A program made the position numbers and the translations under genes. Below the pieces are notes generated by a model. That model was not told the origin of the DNA. It was given only the letters and a program-made list of their open reading frames with translations, and searched no databases. Positions 18,559 to 26,768 of a stretch of DNA of 64,000 bases are shown here, in pieces (the first letter of the stretch is position 1; each line of letters opens with the position of its first letter). This DNA comes from Hyphomonas jannaschiana VP2. GTDB lineage: Bacteria > Pseudomonadota > Alphaproteobacteria > Caulobacterales > Hyphomonadaceae. The DNA is taken from assembly GCF_000685215.1 (NCBI RefSeq), contig NZ_ARYJ01000014.1:1-64000 (forward strand), in the 5' to 3' direction.

Positions 18559-19131
18559 TCAATCTGGCCGGACGGGCGCCGGAACCGGCGGCCAGGCTTC
18601 GACATCGGATTTAAGTTCCGCCAGGGCGTCTCTGCGCTCTGTCAGGCTGGTGATGACGTCATCCAGCCACTCGACATTCTCCGGAAGTTCTCTCAGGCGG
18701 CGTGGCGCATTGGCGCGGCTGGGCTGTGCCAGAAGGTCAGCGATGTCCTTCTCCAATGCCTTCGATTGTTGCTGTAGCTGAACGATGCTTTGGAAGCCGG
18801 CATAGCTGGCGATGGTTGCCTGCTGTTGCGCAATGACCTGATCGCGATTGCTGACCTGGGTTTCCATCTTTTCCAGTTCGGCCGTCTGCGTTGCCAGTTT
18901 CTGATCGGCCTCTGCGAGCTTCGCGTCCGTGTTCGAAAAGACCATAAACAAGGCCACCACGGCGGCGACCAAAACGCCCGCAAGGAAGATGACCATGATA
19001 AGCAGCCGGGCCTGCCCGCGTTTGGCTTCCTTCAGTTGATGCGACAAGGCCATCATGTCGTCATGCGTAGGCACCGACTGGAACACTTGCATGTCCGAGT
19101 TGTCGGAAGATTGGACTGTTGGCACCGTCAT
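18559..19131 (-). CDS. Membrane-anchored coiled-coil protein, unknown function
   Basis: 190 residues. One transmembrane segment at about 42-65 (LLIMVIFLAGVLVAAVVALF) is followed by a long heptad-rich helix (about 68-150, KLAEADQKLATQTAELEK and on). A soluble N-terminus of about 40 residues would be cytosolic, leaving the coiled coil in the periplasm. The C-terminus is proline-rich (WPPVPAPVRPD). It lies between the TPR lipoprotein and TerB genes with short gaps (34 and 45 bases). I do not recognise the family. AGGAAACC before the ATG supports the start. Confidence 0.75.
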   Translation of the reverse strand: MTVPTVQSSDNSDMQVFQSVPTHDDMMALSHQLKEAKRGQARLLIMVIFLAGVLVAAVVALFMVFSNTDAKLAEADQKLATQTAELEKMETQVSNRDQVIAQQQATIASYAGFQSIVQLQQQSKALEKDIADLLAQPSRANAPRRLRELPENVEWLDDVITSLTERRDALAELKSDVEAWPPVPAPVRPD

Positions 19132-19165
19132 ACCGAGGTTTCCTCATTCTCTGTGTTCGTCGCCG

Positions 19166-21199
19166 TCAGGAGCATTTCAGGACTCCGTAATGACCATAGA
19201 AAGCATTCAGATCGTTCCAGACCGGATCCTGCGGACCAAGCGTGATTTCGCGATTGCACCTCTGGATCACGGTCAGCCCCTGTGTCAGCCGCGCGGAGAT
19301 GTCGACATCCGTCTGCAGATCATCGAAGTACACAAACTTCTCACGCTCCGGTGCATCAGCGAGCGTTTCCTGGCCTCTCGTGAATGCAGTTTCGGCCGCG
19401 CGCAACACGCTGCGCCATTGCGTCTGGGAGGCGAGATTGTAGGCGCTGACATCCATCGACTGAGCCTGCTTCAGGAAATACATGCCGCGCAACAGGTCTG
19501 CTTCCGGTGTGCCCGTATCGGGGCACCGGGCCAGGCTGCTGCCATCTTTGACACTTCTGCCTGCTCTCAGGATCGTCGCGAGACAGGCCTGCCGGTTGTA
19601 CTTCCACGTCCGCGCGTTCAGTGACACGGCCCGCTCTGCATGAGTGAGTGCGCTTTGCTGCCATCCGGACGGCCGGGTGATCGTTTCTGCGACGCTCATC
19701 ATATAGTTCGCGTCTGCGGCTTGCGCGCCATTCAGACCGGTTTCCGCAACTTGCAGGGCCCTCAGCGCAGCGCCAAAATTCCCATTGTCGAACTCCTTCC
19801 GTCCGATCTCGTATCGAACTTCTGCAGAGACCGTACCTGCGGCATTTGCCTGGTTGAGGGCTTGCAACGAGAGGTCCGGCTGGCCGCAAGCGTCATAGGC
19901 AGCTGACAGCGCCAGGACCGCCGAGATTTTCGCCGTTCCTGCGAGTCCGGGCAGGGCAGAATTGTATGCCGGGATTGCCAGTGTGCACTGGCCCGTTTTG
20001 TCGTACGCTTCTCCGAGCAGCACAAAGCGGGCGGAGGTTGGGGACAGGTCGACTGCATCCTGCAAAGTCGCCGCGGCGCGTTCAGCCATGGCTGTGCGTG
20101 CTTCTGACCCGGGTGTGCCGGTCACGCTGGCGAGCGCCAGAAGTGACGCGCCAAGATTTTCGAGATCTGCTGCACGTTCAGCGGCGGGCGCGGAAGCAGA
20201 TAGCGTTGCCGCATCACCATAGGCCGCAACAGCATTTTCAAGATATGTCCGGGCGCCCGTCGGGTCGCGCCGGGCAAGGACCTGATAAATTGCGCCCATC
20301 CCCCTGTTGGCGGGCAATTTGAACCGGTCGACCCTCAGCGCGTCCCGATAGTCGGTGATCGCGCCAAGCGAAGCTTCGACCGACGGAGCCGGATCTGCAC
20401 TGACCAGGGCTTCCTTCACGCGTTCGGCTCGATCGAATGCAATCGAGGCAAGCTGGTCGGTGGCCGATGCGGCGAATGAGGGGCATGAACTGACGAGGCG
20501 CCTCAGGTCTTCGACATAAAGATATTCTCGCTCCCGCCCGAGATCGCTGTTGATCCGCCAGCGTGTGTCCAGCACTTCGCAGCCGAGGCGGGCCGTCTCC
20601 GGCGCTTCGTCGGCGGGTGGAATATCCACCGTGACTGCGGAGAGCAACGCTGCAGCATCTGTCAGGCACGCCGATGGGGCACCGCAGCTCGCATCGATGA
20701 CGCCGCTTCGGGCGATCCCTTGCAAGGCGCGGCTGCGGGCGAGTGTGCGCCGTAAGATGAAGTGCTTGTTGGCAGCAGCCTGCTGAGCATCTCCGGTCAG
20801 ACTGATCTGGTTGTCCTGCTGCGATGTCAGCGACTGATCGAGCAGACTGAGGGCCTGCTGGCTACATGCGCCTTTTGTCCGGCACAGCGTGTTGGGAGCC
20901 TCGGACGCAGCGAGGCGATTATAGGCGATTGCGGCATTGAAGTAGGCATTGGCCCGGTCGATCCCGCTTCGTGAGGGATCTCCCGCGGCTGAAGGCCCCT
21001 CACAGGTCCGCGCCATGTTTTCTGCGCCCGTTTTGGGGACGTCGATGTTGCGTTCGAAACAGTCTCTGAGGGAGGACCATTGATTGGCAGCTGCCGGACC
21101 TGGTGTTGTTGGCGGAGCAGAGGCGCAACTTGCAATCGACAGGAGGCAAATTGCGCCGAGGGGCGTTTTCCAGAACCGTTTTACTGACTGTGCCGTCAT
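19166..21199 (-). CDS. Tetratricopeptide-repeat lipoprotein
   Basis: 677 residues. A lipoprotein signal from the ATG at 21199 ends LLSIASC with Cys25 as the acylation site. The mature part is Ala-rich helical hairpins with TPR character (AIPAYNSALPGLAGTAKISA, LSLQALNQANAAGTVSAEV, ALRALQVAETGLNGAQA). Cysteines recur in pairs, suggesting disulfides in the periplasm. It could be an assembly scaffold on the outer membrane. It heads the three-gene unit with the coiled-coil and TerB-like proteins. Function unknown. A longer start at 21292 is possible but lacks a signal. Confidence 0.75.
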   Translation of the reverse strand: MTAQSVKRFWKTPLGAICLLSIASCASAPPTTPGPAAANQWSSLRDCFERNIDVPKTGAENMARTCEGPSAAGDPSRSGIDRANAYFNAAIAYNRLAASEAPNTLCRTKGACSQQALSLLDQSLTSQQDNQISLTGDAQQAAANKHFILRRTLARSRALQGIARSGVIDASCGAPSACLTDAAALLSAVTVDIPPADEAPETARLGCEVLDTRWRINSDLGREREYLYVEDLRRLVSSCPSFAASATDQLASIAFDRAERVKEALVSADPAPSVEASLGAITDYRDALRVDRFKLPANRGMGAIYQVLARRDPTGARTYLENAVAAYGDAATLSASAPAAERAADLENLGASLLALASVTGTPGSEARTAMAERAAATLQDAVDLSPTSARFVLLGEAYDKTGQCTLAIPAYNSALPGLAGTAKISAVLALSAAYDACGQPDLSLQALNQANAAGTVSAEVRYEIGRKEFDNGNFGAALRALQVAETGLNGAQAADANYMMSVAETITRPSGWQQSALTHAERAVSLNARTWKYNRQACLATILRAGRSVKDGSSLARCPDTGTPEADLLRGMYFLKQAQSMDVSAYNLASQTQWRSVLRAAETAFTRGQETLADAPEREKFVYFDDLQTDVDISARLTQGLTVIQRCNREITLGPQDPVWNDLNAFYGHYGVLKCS

Positions 21200-21341
21200 T
21201 GCCTCACCCACCAATCTGCGCAGCTTCCTGCGTTTGAGCGGCACTATAATGGAAAGCCGCATCAATCGACAGACGCGAATTAACCATATCATCTCATGGG
21301 GAAGGAGGCATGCGGCGTTCCGCGCCGTCTGCTCGGTCGCT

Positions 21342-21377
21342 AAAAAAAGCCCGCTTCGGTGCAGAAGCGGGCTTTTT
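21342..21377 (-). terminator. Rho-independent terminator (downstream of mlaC)
   Basis: GCCCGCTTC (21349-21357) pairs with GAAGCGGGC (21364-21372) around a 6-base loop, flanked by A7 on the left and T5 on the right. Read on the minus strand, a strong stem is followed by a run of T, ending the mlaA-mlaC transcript. The T run on the other side makes it potentially bidirectional. Confidence 0.9.
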
Positions 21378-21398
21378 GCGTTGGGTGCCAGAAAGCAA

Positions 21399-22025
21399 TC
21401 AGGTACGTTTTTCGTTTTCCAGCTTGTGTTTCATGCTCTCGATCTTGTCGATCAGCGCCTGAGCTGAGCCATTGGTCCTGTCGAGCAGCGCCAGGAATTG
21501 GGCACGTTGTTCAATGCCGAGCCAGATCAGGTTGCCGTCGAGATTCAGGGCGACATCCACCACCTGATACTGCCCATCGCGCAGGAGAACACGCCAGCGG
21601 ACATCCATATCTTTTCCGTCGTCGCGGCGGATGACGGTATTTACGATCGAATCGGTGTCAGACCGGTCCACCGAATCCTTCACGACGACCGCTTCGCCGC
21701 GATAGGCATCAAGCTCGTTTTCGTAGACTGCCAGAGCGTATTCCCGGAAGACTTTCTGGTAGGCGGCGAGTTCGGACTCGGTGAAGCGGCGCGCATATTT
21801 GCCAATCGCGAAATTGGCGACGGCCTTCATGTCCGTGAACTCGTCCATATAGGCATTGAACTTCGCAGTGCGCTCGTCTGCATTCAGGGACGGATCATTC
21901 AGGGAAGCGAGGACTTCACTGGCGTTTTTCTGAACATAGGCTTCGGTCTTGGCATCCGCGAGCGCCGGCAGCGCCAGCGCGGATAGCGCAGCGAGGGCAA
22001 TTGCGGGGGTCACAAGGCGTTTCAC
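21399..22025 (-). CDS. mlaC: MlaC/Ttg2D-type phospholipid-binding periplasmic protein
   Basis: 208 residues from a GTG preceded by AGGAG at about 7 bases, which begins a clean signal peptide (KRLVTPAIALAALSALALPALA). The mature region has MlaC features (FNAYMDEFTDMKAVANFAIGK, FREYALAVYENELDAY, VVDVALNLDGNLIWLGIEQRAQF). MlaC shuttles phospholipid between the outer-membrane MlaA complex and the inner-membrane MlaFEDB transporter. mlaA lies just upstream with a 34-base gap; the ABC transporter genes are not in the window. A strong terminator follows the stop. Confidence 0.88.
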   Translation of the reverse strand: MKRLVTPAIALAALSALALPALADAKTEAYVQKNASEVLASLNDPSLNADERTAKFNAYMDEFTDMKAVANFAIGKYARRFTESELAAYQKVFREYALAVYENELDAYRGEAVVVKDSVDRSDTDSIVNTVIRRDDGKDMDVRWRVLLRDGQYQVVDVALNLDGNLIWLGIEQRAQFLALLDRTNGSAQALIDKIESMKHKLENEKRT

Positions 22026-22059
22026 GGGTGGGCTCCTGATCTCAGTCGTGTCTTCGTCG

Positions 22060-22857
22060 CTATTGGTCAAATTCGTCAAAATCTGGGAGATCTTCGTACA
22101 TCTCTGACTCATCTTCCGGGCGACCATTACGAATTTCAGCCTGACGCTGAGATGAATAAATACGGCGGAGGGCCACATAAGGTTCCGGCTGGGAGTTCAA
22201 TTGTTCGATCTGATCGTCCAGCGCGACGCGGGCATTCAGCCCGGAAAGAACGCCCCGGCTGATGGCGATTTTGTCATCCAGGTCGGGATCGCCGTCGAAT
22301 TCCGTCCAGGTCAGCGGGTCAAGAGCCCGGTCGACTCCTGAGCCGAAAAGGTCGCGCGGCGTTGTCGGACCCATGATTGGCATCACCAGGTAGGGGCCAC
22401 TATCGACTCCCCAGACTGCCAGTGTTTGTCCGAAGTCTTCCGAGTGATGCTCTACGCCAAAATGGTCGGCTGCATCCCACAGGCCGGCAACGCCGACCGT
22501 TGTGTTGATGGTGAACCGCACAAAAGTATCGGCGGCGCGTGACGGTTCTGCCTGAAGGACGTCATTCACAAAAATAACGGGCGCCCGCAGGTTGCGCAGG
22601 AAATCACCAATCCGGTCGCGCGCGAAACGGGGGGTGACAGTTTCATATGCATCCGCAGCCGGACCGAGGGCATATTTGTCCACGCCATTGTTGAAAGCGA
22701 ACATCTGTCGGTTGAATCCCTCATAGGGGTCGGCAATCGAACCGGGGTCCGAAGGATTCGGTGGAGTTGAAGCGCATGCGCCAAGCGTGAAGACCACCGC
22801 AGTGGCCGCAAACCGAACGTTCATAATTGCGATTTCCCGTTTCTTGGCCCGGTACAT
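22060..22857 (-). CDS. mlaA: MlaA (VacJ) family outer-membrane lipoprotein
   Basis: 265 residues from the chosen ATG. A lipobox LGAC follows a short hydrophobic stretch. The VacJ core is clear: DPYEGFNRQMFAFNNGVDKYALGP, ending with FLRNLRAPVIFVNDVLQAEP and FGQTLAVWGVDSGPYLVMPI. MlaA removes mislocalised phospholipid from the outer leaflet and passes it to MlaC, encoded next. Two starts are plausible: 22857 (after GGGGGAAG) and 22824, which gives a shorter signal. The C-terminus is acidic (PEDESEMYEDLPDFDEFDQ). The promoter region carries a perfect palindrome. Confidence 0.9.
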   Translation of the reverse strand: MYRAKKREIAIMNVRFAATAVVFTLGACASTPPNPSDPGSIADPYEGFNRQMFAFNNGVDKYALGPAADAYETVTPRFARDRIGDFLRNLRAPVIFVNDVLQAEPSRAADTFVRFTINTTVGVAGLWDAADHFGVEHHSEDFGQTLAVWGVDSGPYLVMPIMGPTTPRDLFGSGVDRALDPLTWTEFDGDPDLDDKIAISRGVLSGLNARVALDDQIEQLNSQPEPYVALRRIYSSQRQAEIRNGRPEDESEMYEDLPDFDEFDQ

Positions 22858-22890
22858 GGTTACTTCCCCCAACTGACGCAACTCACACTT

Positions 22891-22908
22891 ATGTAATTTC
22901 AATTACAT
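22891..22908. promoter_or_regulatory. Perfect 8+8 palindrome upstream of mlaA
   Basis: ATGTAATT, TC, AATTACAT: an 18-base dyad with a 2-base centre, 34 bases upstream of the mlaA start chosen here. It differs in sequence from the second palindrome at 22945. Likely a regulator-binding site in the divergent mlaA/arsR promoter; the regulator is unknown. Confidence 0.6.
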
Positions 22909-22944
22909 GCGACTATGGTGCAACAGCTGTGAGGTTGCTTGCAA

Positions 22945-22970
22945 AACGTATAAAAGAATGTTTATACGTT
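22945..22970. promoter_or_regulatory. Perfect 10+10 inverted repeat at the ArsR-methyltransferase start (probable operator)
   Basis: AACGTATAAA (22945-22954) and TTTATACGTT (22961-22970) are exact reverse complements with a 6-base spacer. The repeat ends 4 bases before the ATG at 22975, where a Shine-Dalgarno sequence would sit, and none is present. ArsR-family regulators bind such AT-rich dyads and often autoregulate. This is inferred to be the operator of the methionine operon. Confidence 0.75.
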
Positions 22971-22974
22971 CCTC

Positions 22975-23952
22975 ATGAGTGACCGATTTAACCTTACGCT
23001 GGAGCGCTTGCGGGCGGCTGGAGAACCAACACGCCTGCGTATTCTCGCACTACTGCGTGAACGCGACCTTTCTGTGGGCGAAATCGTACAGATTCTTTCC
23101 CTCAGCCAGCCGCGGCTGTCTCATCACCTGAAAGCATTGACGGGTGCAGGGCTGGTCGAGCGTCTGCCGGAAGGGTCGTTTGTGTTCTACCGGGCCGCGA
23201 GTGGTGGTGACGGACGGCGCTTCCTCGATACGCTTTTCGATCAGTTAGGCGCTGATGTGCCGGAACTGCAAAGAGATGCAGAAAGGCTGGATGAGATCAG
23301 TGCCTCGCGCGCTGCCTCGGCGCAGGCCTATTTCTCGTCGGTTGCAGACAATTGGGACGCAATCCGGACGCTTCACTACCCGAACGAGGCGATCGAGCAG
23401 GCTTTGCTGGAGATTGCCGGGCCGGGGCCGTTCCAGCGTGTTGTGGATTTCGGAACCGGAACCGGGCGCATGCTGACGCTTTTCGCGCCACTCGCAGCGG
23501 AAGCTGAAGGAATCGATCTCAGCCATCACATGCTGACTGTGGCGAGGGCGAATCTGGAACGGGACGGGAGCCCGGTTGCCCGCGTCAGGCAAGGTGATGT
23601 TACGGCAGCGCCTTTCAGGGATGCCTCGGCTGACCTCGTGATCATTCATCAGGTACTGCATTATGTGGATGCGCCGCATCGGGTGATCGCTGAAGCAGCG
23701 CGTGTCCTGCAGCCCGGCGGGCGCTTGCTCATCGTCGATTTCGCGCCGCACGATCTGGAGTTCCTCCGGACCGAACATGGCCATCACCGCCTGGGCATGT
23801 CGCCGGAAGCCATGGAAAGATGGGCTTCCGCGGCAGGGCTGAAACTGTCGGAGCCGCGCGCTTTCGCGCCGCCTCCCGGGAATGAACAAGGGCTGACAGT
23901 CCATATCTGGACCGCCGAAAAGCCCGCAGACGCGCAGGAATCCGCGGCATGA
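22975..23952 (+). CDS. ArsR-family regulator fused to a SAM-dependent methyltransferase domain
   Basis: 325 residues. A winged-helix ArsR domain spans about 8-90 (EPTRLRILALLRERDLSVGE, then LSQPRLSHHLKALTGAGLVE). A class I methyltransferase domain spans about 120-310, with motif I VVDFGTGTG at 156-164, then VRQGDVTAAPF and GGRLLIVDF. No metal-binding Cys pair is seen, so the ligand is probably SAM, SAH or a related compound. It leads an operon with metF (4-base overlap) and split metH, which suggests it senses the methyl cycle. Comparable ArsR regulators of SAH/methionine genes (SahR) are known. A dyad lies just before its start. Confidence 0.9.
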   Translation: MSDRFNLTLERLRAAGEPTRLRILALLRERDLSVGEIVQILSLSQPRLSHHLKALTGAGLVERLPEGSFVFYRAASGGDGRRFLDTLFDQLGADVPELQRDAERLDEISASRAASAQAYFSSVADNWDAIRTLHYPNEAIEQALLEIAGPGPFQRVVDFGTGTGRMLTLFAPLAAEAEGIDLSHHMLTVARANLERDGSPVARVRQGDVTAAPFRDASADLVIIHQVLHYVDAPHRVIAEAARVLQPGGRLLIVDFAPHDLEFLRTEHGHHRLGMSPEAMERWASAAGLKLSEPRAFAPPPGNEQGLTVHIWTAEKPADAQESAA

Positions 23953-24836
23953 GCACCTCTACACCCCACGTTTCATTTGAATTTTTCCCGCCCAAGAGCG
24001 ACGCGATGGCAAATCGCCTATGGGACACGGTGCAGCGCCTTGAACCCATGGCGCCGGACTTTGTGTCCGTGACCTACGGCGCCGGTGGCTCCACCCGCGA
24101 ACGGACGCATGAAACTGTAAAGCGCATTGCACAAGAGACCAGCCTCAAGCCGGCTGGGCACCTGACTTGTGTGTCCGCGACGAAGGCGGAGGTGCTGGCG
24201 GTTGCGGAGGAGTACTGGCAGGCGGGTGTGAAGCATATTGTGGCGCTGCGGGGCGATCCGCCGGCGGGCATGGGAGCGGAATTCGAGGTTCATCCGGGCG
24301 GCTTCCGCGATGCTGTCGATCTGGTGAAAGGATTGCGCGAACACCGGCCCGAACTTGGGAAATGTTTCGAGATTTCAGTGTCTTGCTATCCCGAACTCCA
24401 TCCGGAAAGTCAGGGCTGGGAGGCCGAGATCGCCTATCTCAAGGCCAAGCAGGACGCCGGCGCTGACCGGGCGATCACGCAATTCTTCTTCGAACCGGAG
24501 ACCTATCTGAACTTCCTGGACAAGGCCCGGGCAGGCGGCGTGACCATGCCTATCGTGCCCGGAATCATGCTTCAGGCGAACTTCCGCGGACTACAACGGA
24601 TCAGTGGACTCTGCGGGGCGACTATACCGGACTGGCTGGCAGACCTTTATGACGGCCTCGACGATGACGAGGAGACCCGCGAGCTGGTGACTGCAAATGT
24701 CGCTGCCGACCTCTGCCGCAAGCTGGCGGAGCAGGGCGTCGAAAACTTTCACTTCTATACGCTGAACCGGGCGGGCCTCGCCCTGTCCACCTGCCGCCTG
24801 CTCGGCCTGAAACCCCACCCGGCGGAGGCTGCCTGA
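23949..24836 (+). CDS. metF: Methylenetetrahydrofolate reductase
   Basis: 295 residues, the bacterial MetF length. Visible features: SFEFFPPKSD at the start (catalytic Glu in FEFFPP), VSVTYGAGGSTRERT, HIVALRGDPP, and QFFFEPETYLNFLDKARAGG. It reduces 5,10-methylene-THF to 5-methyl-THF with FAD and NADH, feeding the MetH reaction encoded downstream. The ATG overlaps the regulator's stop by 4 bases, so translation is coupled. Cytosolic. Confidence 0.97.
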   Translation: MSTSTPHVSFEFFPPKSDAMANRLWDTVQRLEPMAPDFVSVTYGAGGSTRERTHETVKRIAQETSLKPAGHLTCVSATKAEVLAVAEEYWQAGVKHIVALRGDPPAGMGAEFEVHPGGFRDAVDLVKGLREHRPELGKCFEISVSCYPELHPESQGWEAEIAYLKAKQDAGADRAITQFFFEPETYLNFLDKARAGGVTMPIVPGIMLQANFRGLQRISGLCGATIPDWLADLYDGLDDDEETRELVTANVAADLCRKLAEQGVENFHFYTLNRAGLALSTCRLLGLKPHPAEAA

Positions 24837-24840
24837 GACC

Positions 24841-25269
24841 ATGGCCGGCAATCCGATCCATATCACACTGGTCACGCTCGGGGTCGCCGACGTGCAGGCT
24901 TCTGCGGCGTTCTATGAGACGCTCGGCCTGAAGCGCGCACCTGCCTCGCAAGAGGCTGTTGCGTTCTTTGACATGGGCGGCGTCGCGCTTGGCCTGTTCG
25001 GGCGTGAGCCACTTGCGGAGGATGCGGGCGTGCCACCGCACGGCGAAGGCTTTCGGGCTGTCACGCTGGCCTGGAACCAGCCGGACGAGGACGCGGTCGA
25101 TGATGCCCTGGCCCGTGCGGTCAAGGCGGGCGGTCAGCTGGTAAAGGCTGCGGAGAAAGTCTTCTGGGGCGGCTATTCGGGATATTTCTCTGATCCCGAC
25201 GGCCACCTTTGGGAAGTCGCATACAACCCGTATTCGCCATTGCGCGAAGACGGAAGCATGGAGCTTTAG
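24841..25269 (+). CDS. VOC family (glyoxalase/dioxygenase fold) protein
   Basis: 142 residues. Paired beta-alpha-beta-beta-beta halves are visible: ITLVTLGVADVQASAAFYE, LGLKRAPASQEAVAFFDMGG, then GYFSDPDGHLWEVAYNP, with the Glu of LWEVAYN a likely metal ligand. VOC proteins include glyoxalase I and antibiotic-resistance proteins; the substrate cannot be told. It lies 4 bases after metF and 0 bases before the homocysteine methyltransferase gene, so it is in the methionine operon, perhaps as a metabolite-repair enzyme. Confidence 0.85.
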   Translation: MAGNPIHITLVTLGVADVQASAAFYETLGLKRAPASQEAVAFFDMGGVALGLFGREPLAEDAGVPPHGEGFRAVTLAWNQPDEDAVDDALARAVKAGGQLVKAAEKVFWGGYSGYFSDPDGHLWEVAYNPYSPLREDGSMEL

Positions 25270-26343
25270 ATGACACGTCAGGAACGGATTGCGGCGCTGA
25301 AGGCAGCCGCGAAAGAACGCATTCTCATTCTCGATGGGTCGTGGGGCGTCATGATCCAGCGGCGCGGCCTGGAGGAAGCCGACTATCGCGGCGACCGCTT
25401 CACCGAGGCGAAGTATCCGGGCCAGATGAAGGGGAACAATGACATCCTCTGCATCACCCGGCCGGACATCGTGACCGACCTGCACGATGCCTATTTCGCC
25501 GCAGGCGCTGACATTTCCGAGACGAATACATTCAGCGCAACCGTCATCGCGCAGGATGATTACAAGCTGGACGCGGACTCCGTGCGTGACATCAATCTCG
25601 AAGGCGCCCGCCTCGGCCGTGAGGCGGCGGATGCATGGACCGCGAAGGAACCGCACAAGCCGCGCTTCCTTGCCGGCTCTATCGGGCCGCTGAACAAGAT
25701 GTTGTCCATGTCTTCCGACGTGAACGATCCGGGCGCGCGCTCTGTTACGTTCGACGAAGTGTATGAGGCTTACCGCCAGCAGATCCAGGCGCTGAACGAG
25801 GGCGGCGTGGACCTCTATCTGATCGAGACGATCACTGACACGCTGAACTGCAAGGCATGTATCAAGGCGATCATGGATCTTGAGGCCGAGGGCATGGAGA
25901 AGCTGCCGATCTGGATTTCCGGCACGATCACCGACCGTTCCGGCCGTACCTTGTCAGGTCAGACGGTGGAGGCGTTCTGGAACTCCGTGCGCCACGCCAA
26001 GCCATTTGCCATCGGCTTTAACTGCGCCCTCGGGGCAGACCTGATGCGGCCTCACATCGCGGCGCTGTCGCGCATCGCCGATACGCTGGTCGCGGCCTAT
26101 CCGAATGCCGGCCTGCCGAACGAGATGGGCCAGTATGATGAGCAGCCTGAGCAAACATCGGGCGCGGTTGGCGGCTGGGCGCAGGATGGACTGGTGAACA
26201 TTCTCGGCGGCTGCTGCGGCACCACGCCGGAGCATATCGCGGCGATTGCGAAAGCCGTCGAAGGCGTGAAGCCGCGCGACCCGGCGCCAGAGAAACATAC
26301 GATGCGTCTTGCGGGGCTTGAGCCGTTCGAGGTGGCGTCGTGA
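25270..26343 (+). CDS. MetH homocysteine-methyltransferase domain (separate N-terminal part of methionine synthase)
   Basis: 357 residues, a TIM barrel of the homocysteine S-methyltransferase family. Zn ligands are Cys252 (GFNCALG) and Cys315/Cys316 (GGCCGTTPEH). LDGSWGVMIQRRGL at the start and DIVTDLHDAYFAAGADISET match the MetH N-terminal domain. It binds homocysteine and Zn; the methyl group comes from cobalamin held by the separate large protein at 26765. Single-chain E. coli MetH is about 1227 residues; here 357 plus 876 gives about the same total. Linker and cap residues must interact in trans. Confidence 0.93.
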   Translation: MTRQERIAALKAAAKERILILDGSWGVMIQRRGLEEADYRGDRFTEAKYPGQMKGNNDILCITRPDIVTDLHDAYFAAGADISETNTFSATVIAQDDYKLDADSVRDINLEGARLGREAADAWTAKEPHKPRFLAGSIGPLNKMLSMSSDVNDPGARSVTFDEVYEAYRQQIQALNEGGVDLYLIETITDTLNCKACIKAIMDLEAEGMEKLPIWISGTITDRSGRTLSGQTVEAFWNSVRHAKPFAIGFNCALGADLMRPHIAALSRIADTLVAAYPNAGLPNEMGQYDEQPEQTSGAVGGWAQDGLVNILGGCCGTTPEHIAAIAKAVEGVKPRDPAPEKHTMRLAGLEPFEVAS

Positions 26344-26768
26344 CAAAACCACCTGTTCAGGCCGGAGACCTGTTCGTCTTCTACGGCCTCCTGAAACTGG
26401 GCGCGGCAGGACAGCCGGCCGAACTGCCACTCGGGACCGCCGGGGCCTTCGGCGCGCCGTGCCGGTTCCGTGGGCGGATGGTCGATCTGGGCGGCTTTCC
26501 GGGCGTCGTGGCTGGTGATGAACTGTGCCACGGAATCCGCTGGAAGCTGGACGACGTCTCCATTGTCGACCCCATGGACGATTTTGAGGATGTGACTGAC
26601 GATCCGGCCACCAGCCTCTATATCCGCACCCGCATCCCGCTTTGCGATGACACTGGAAATGAGACTGGCGAAACCGCCTGGATCTACTGGTATAACAAAC
26701 CGGTCGATGGCTTTTCGCCCGTCGCCGATGGCAACTGGCCGCTCGACGCCGGAAAAACGAGAAAATGA
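26340..26768 (+). CDS. Gamma-glutamylcyclotransferase-like (GGCT/AIG2 fold) protein
   Basis: 142 residues from a GTG that overlaps the upstream stop by 4 bases. The GGCT family signature is visible in [10 protein letters not shown] near the start, then [16 protein letters not shown] and a C-terminal WIYWYN. Family members act on gamma-glutamyl amino acids or glutathione-derived peptides to give 5-oxoproline, but many homologues are uncharacterised. It sits exactly between the two halves of methionine synthase, with its own stop overlapping the next start by 4 bases. The catalytic Glu is not certain. Confidence 0.75.
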   Translation: MTKPPVQAGDLFVFYGLLKLGAAGQPAELPLGTAGAFGAPCRFRGRMVDLGGFPGVVAGDELCHGIRWKLDDVSIVDPMDDFEDVTDDPATSLYIRTRIPLCDDTGNETGETAWIYWYNKPVDGFSPVADGNWPLDAGKTRK

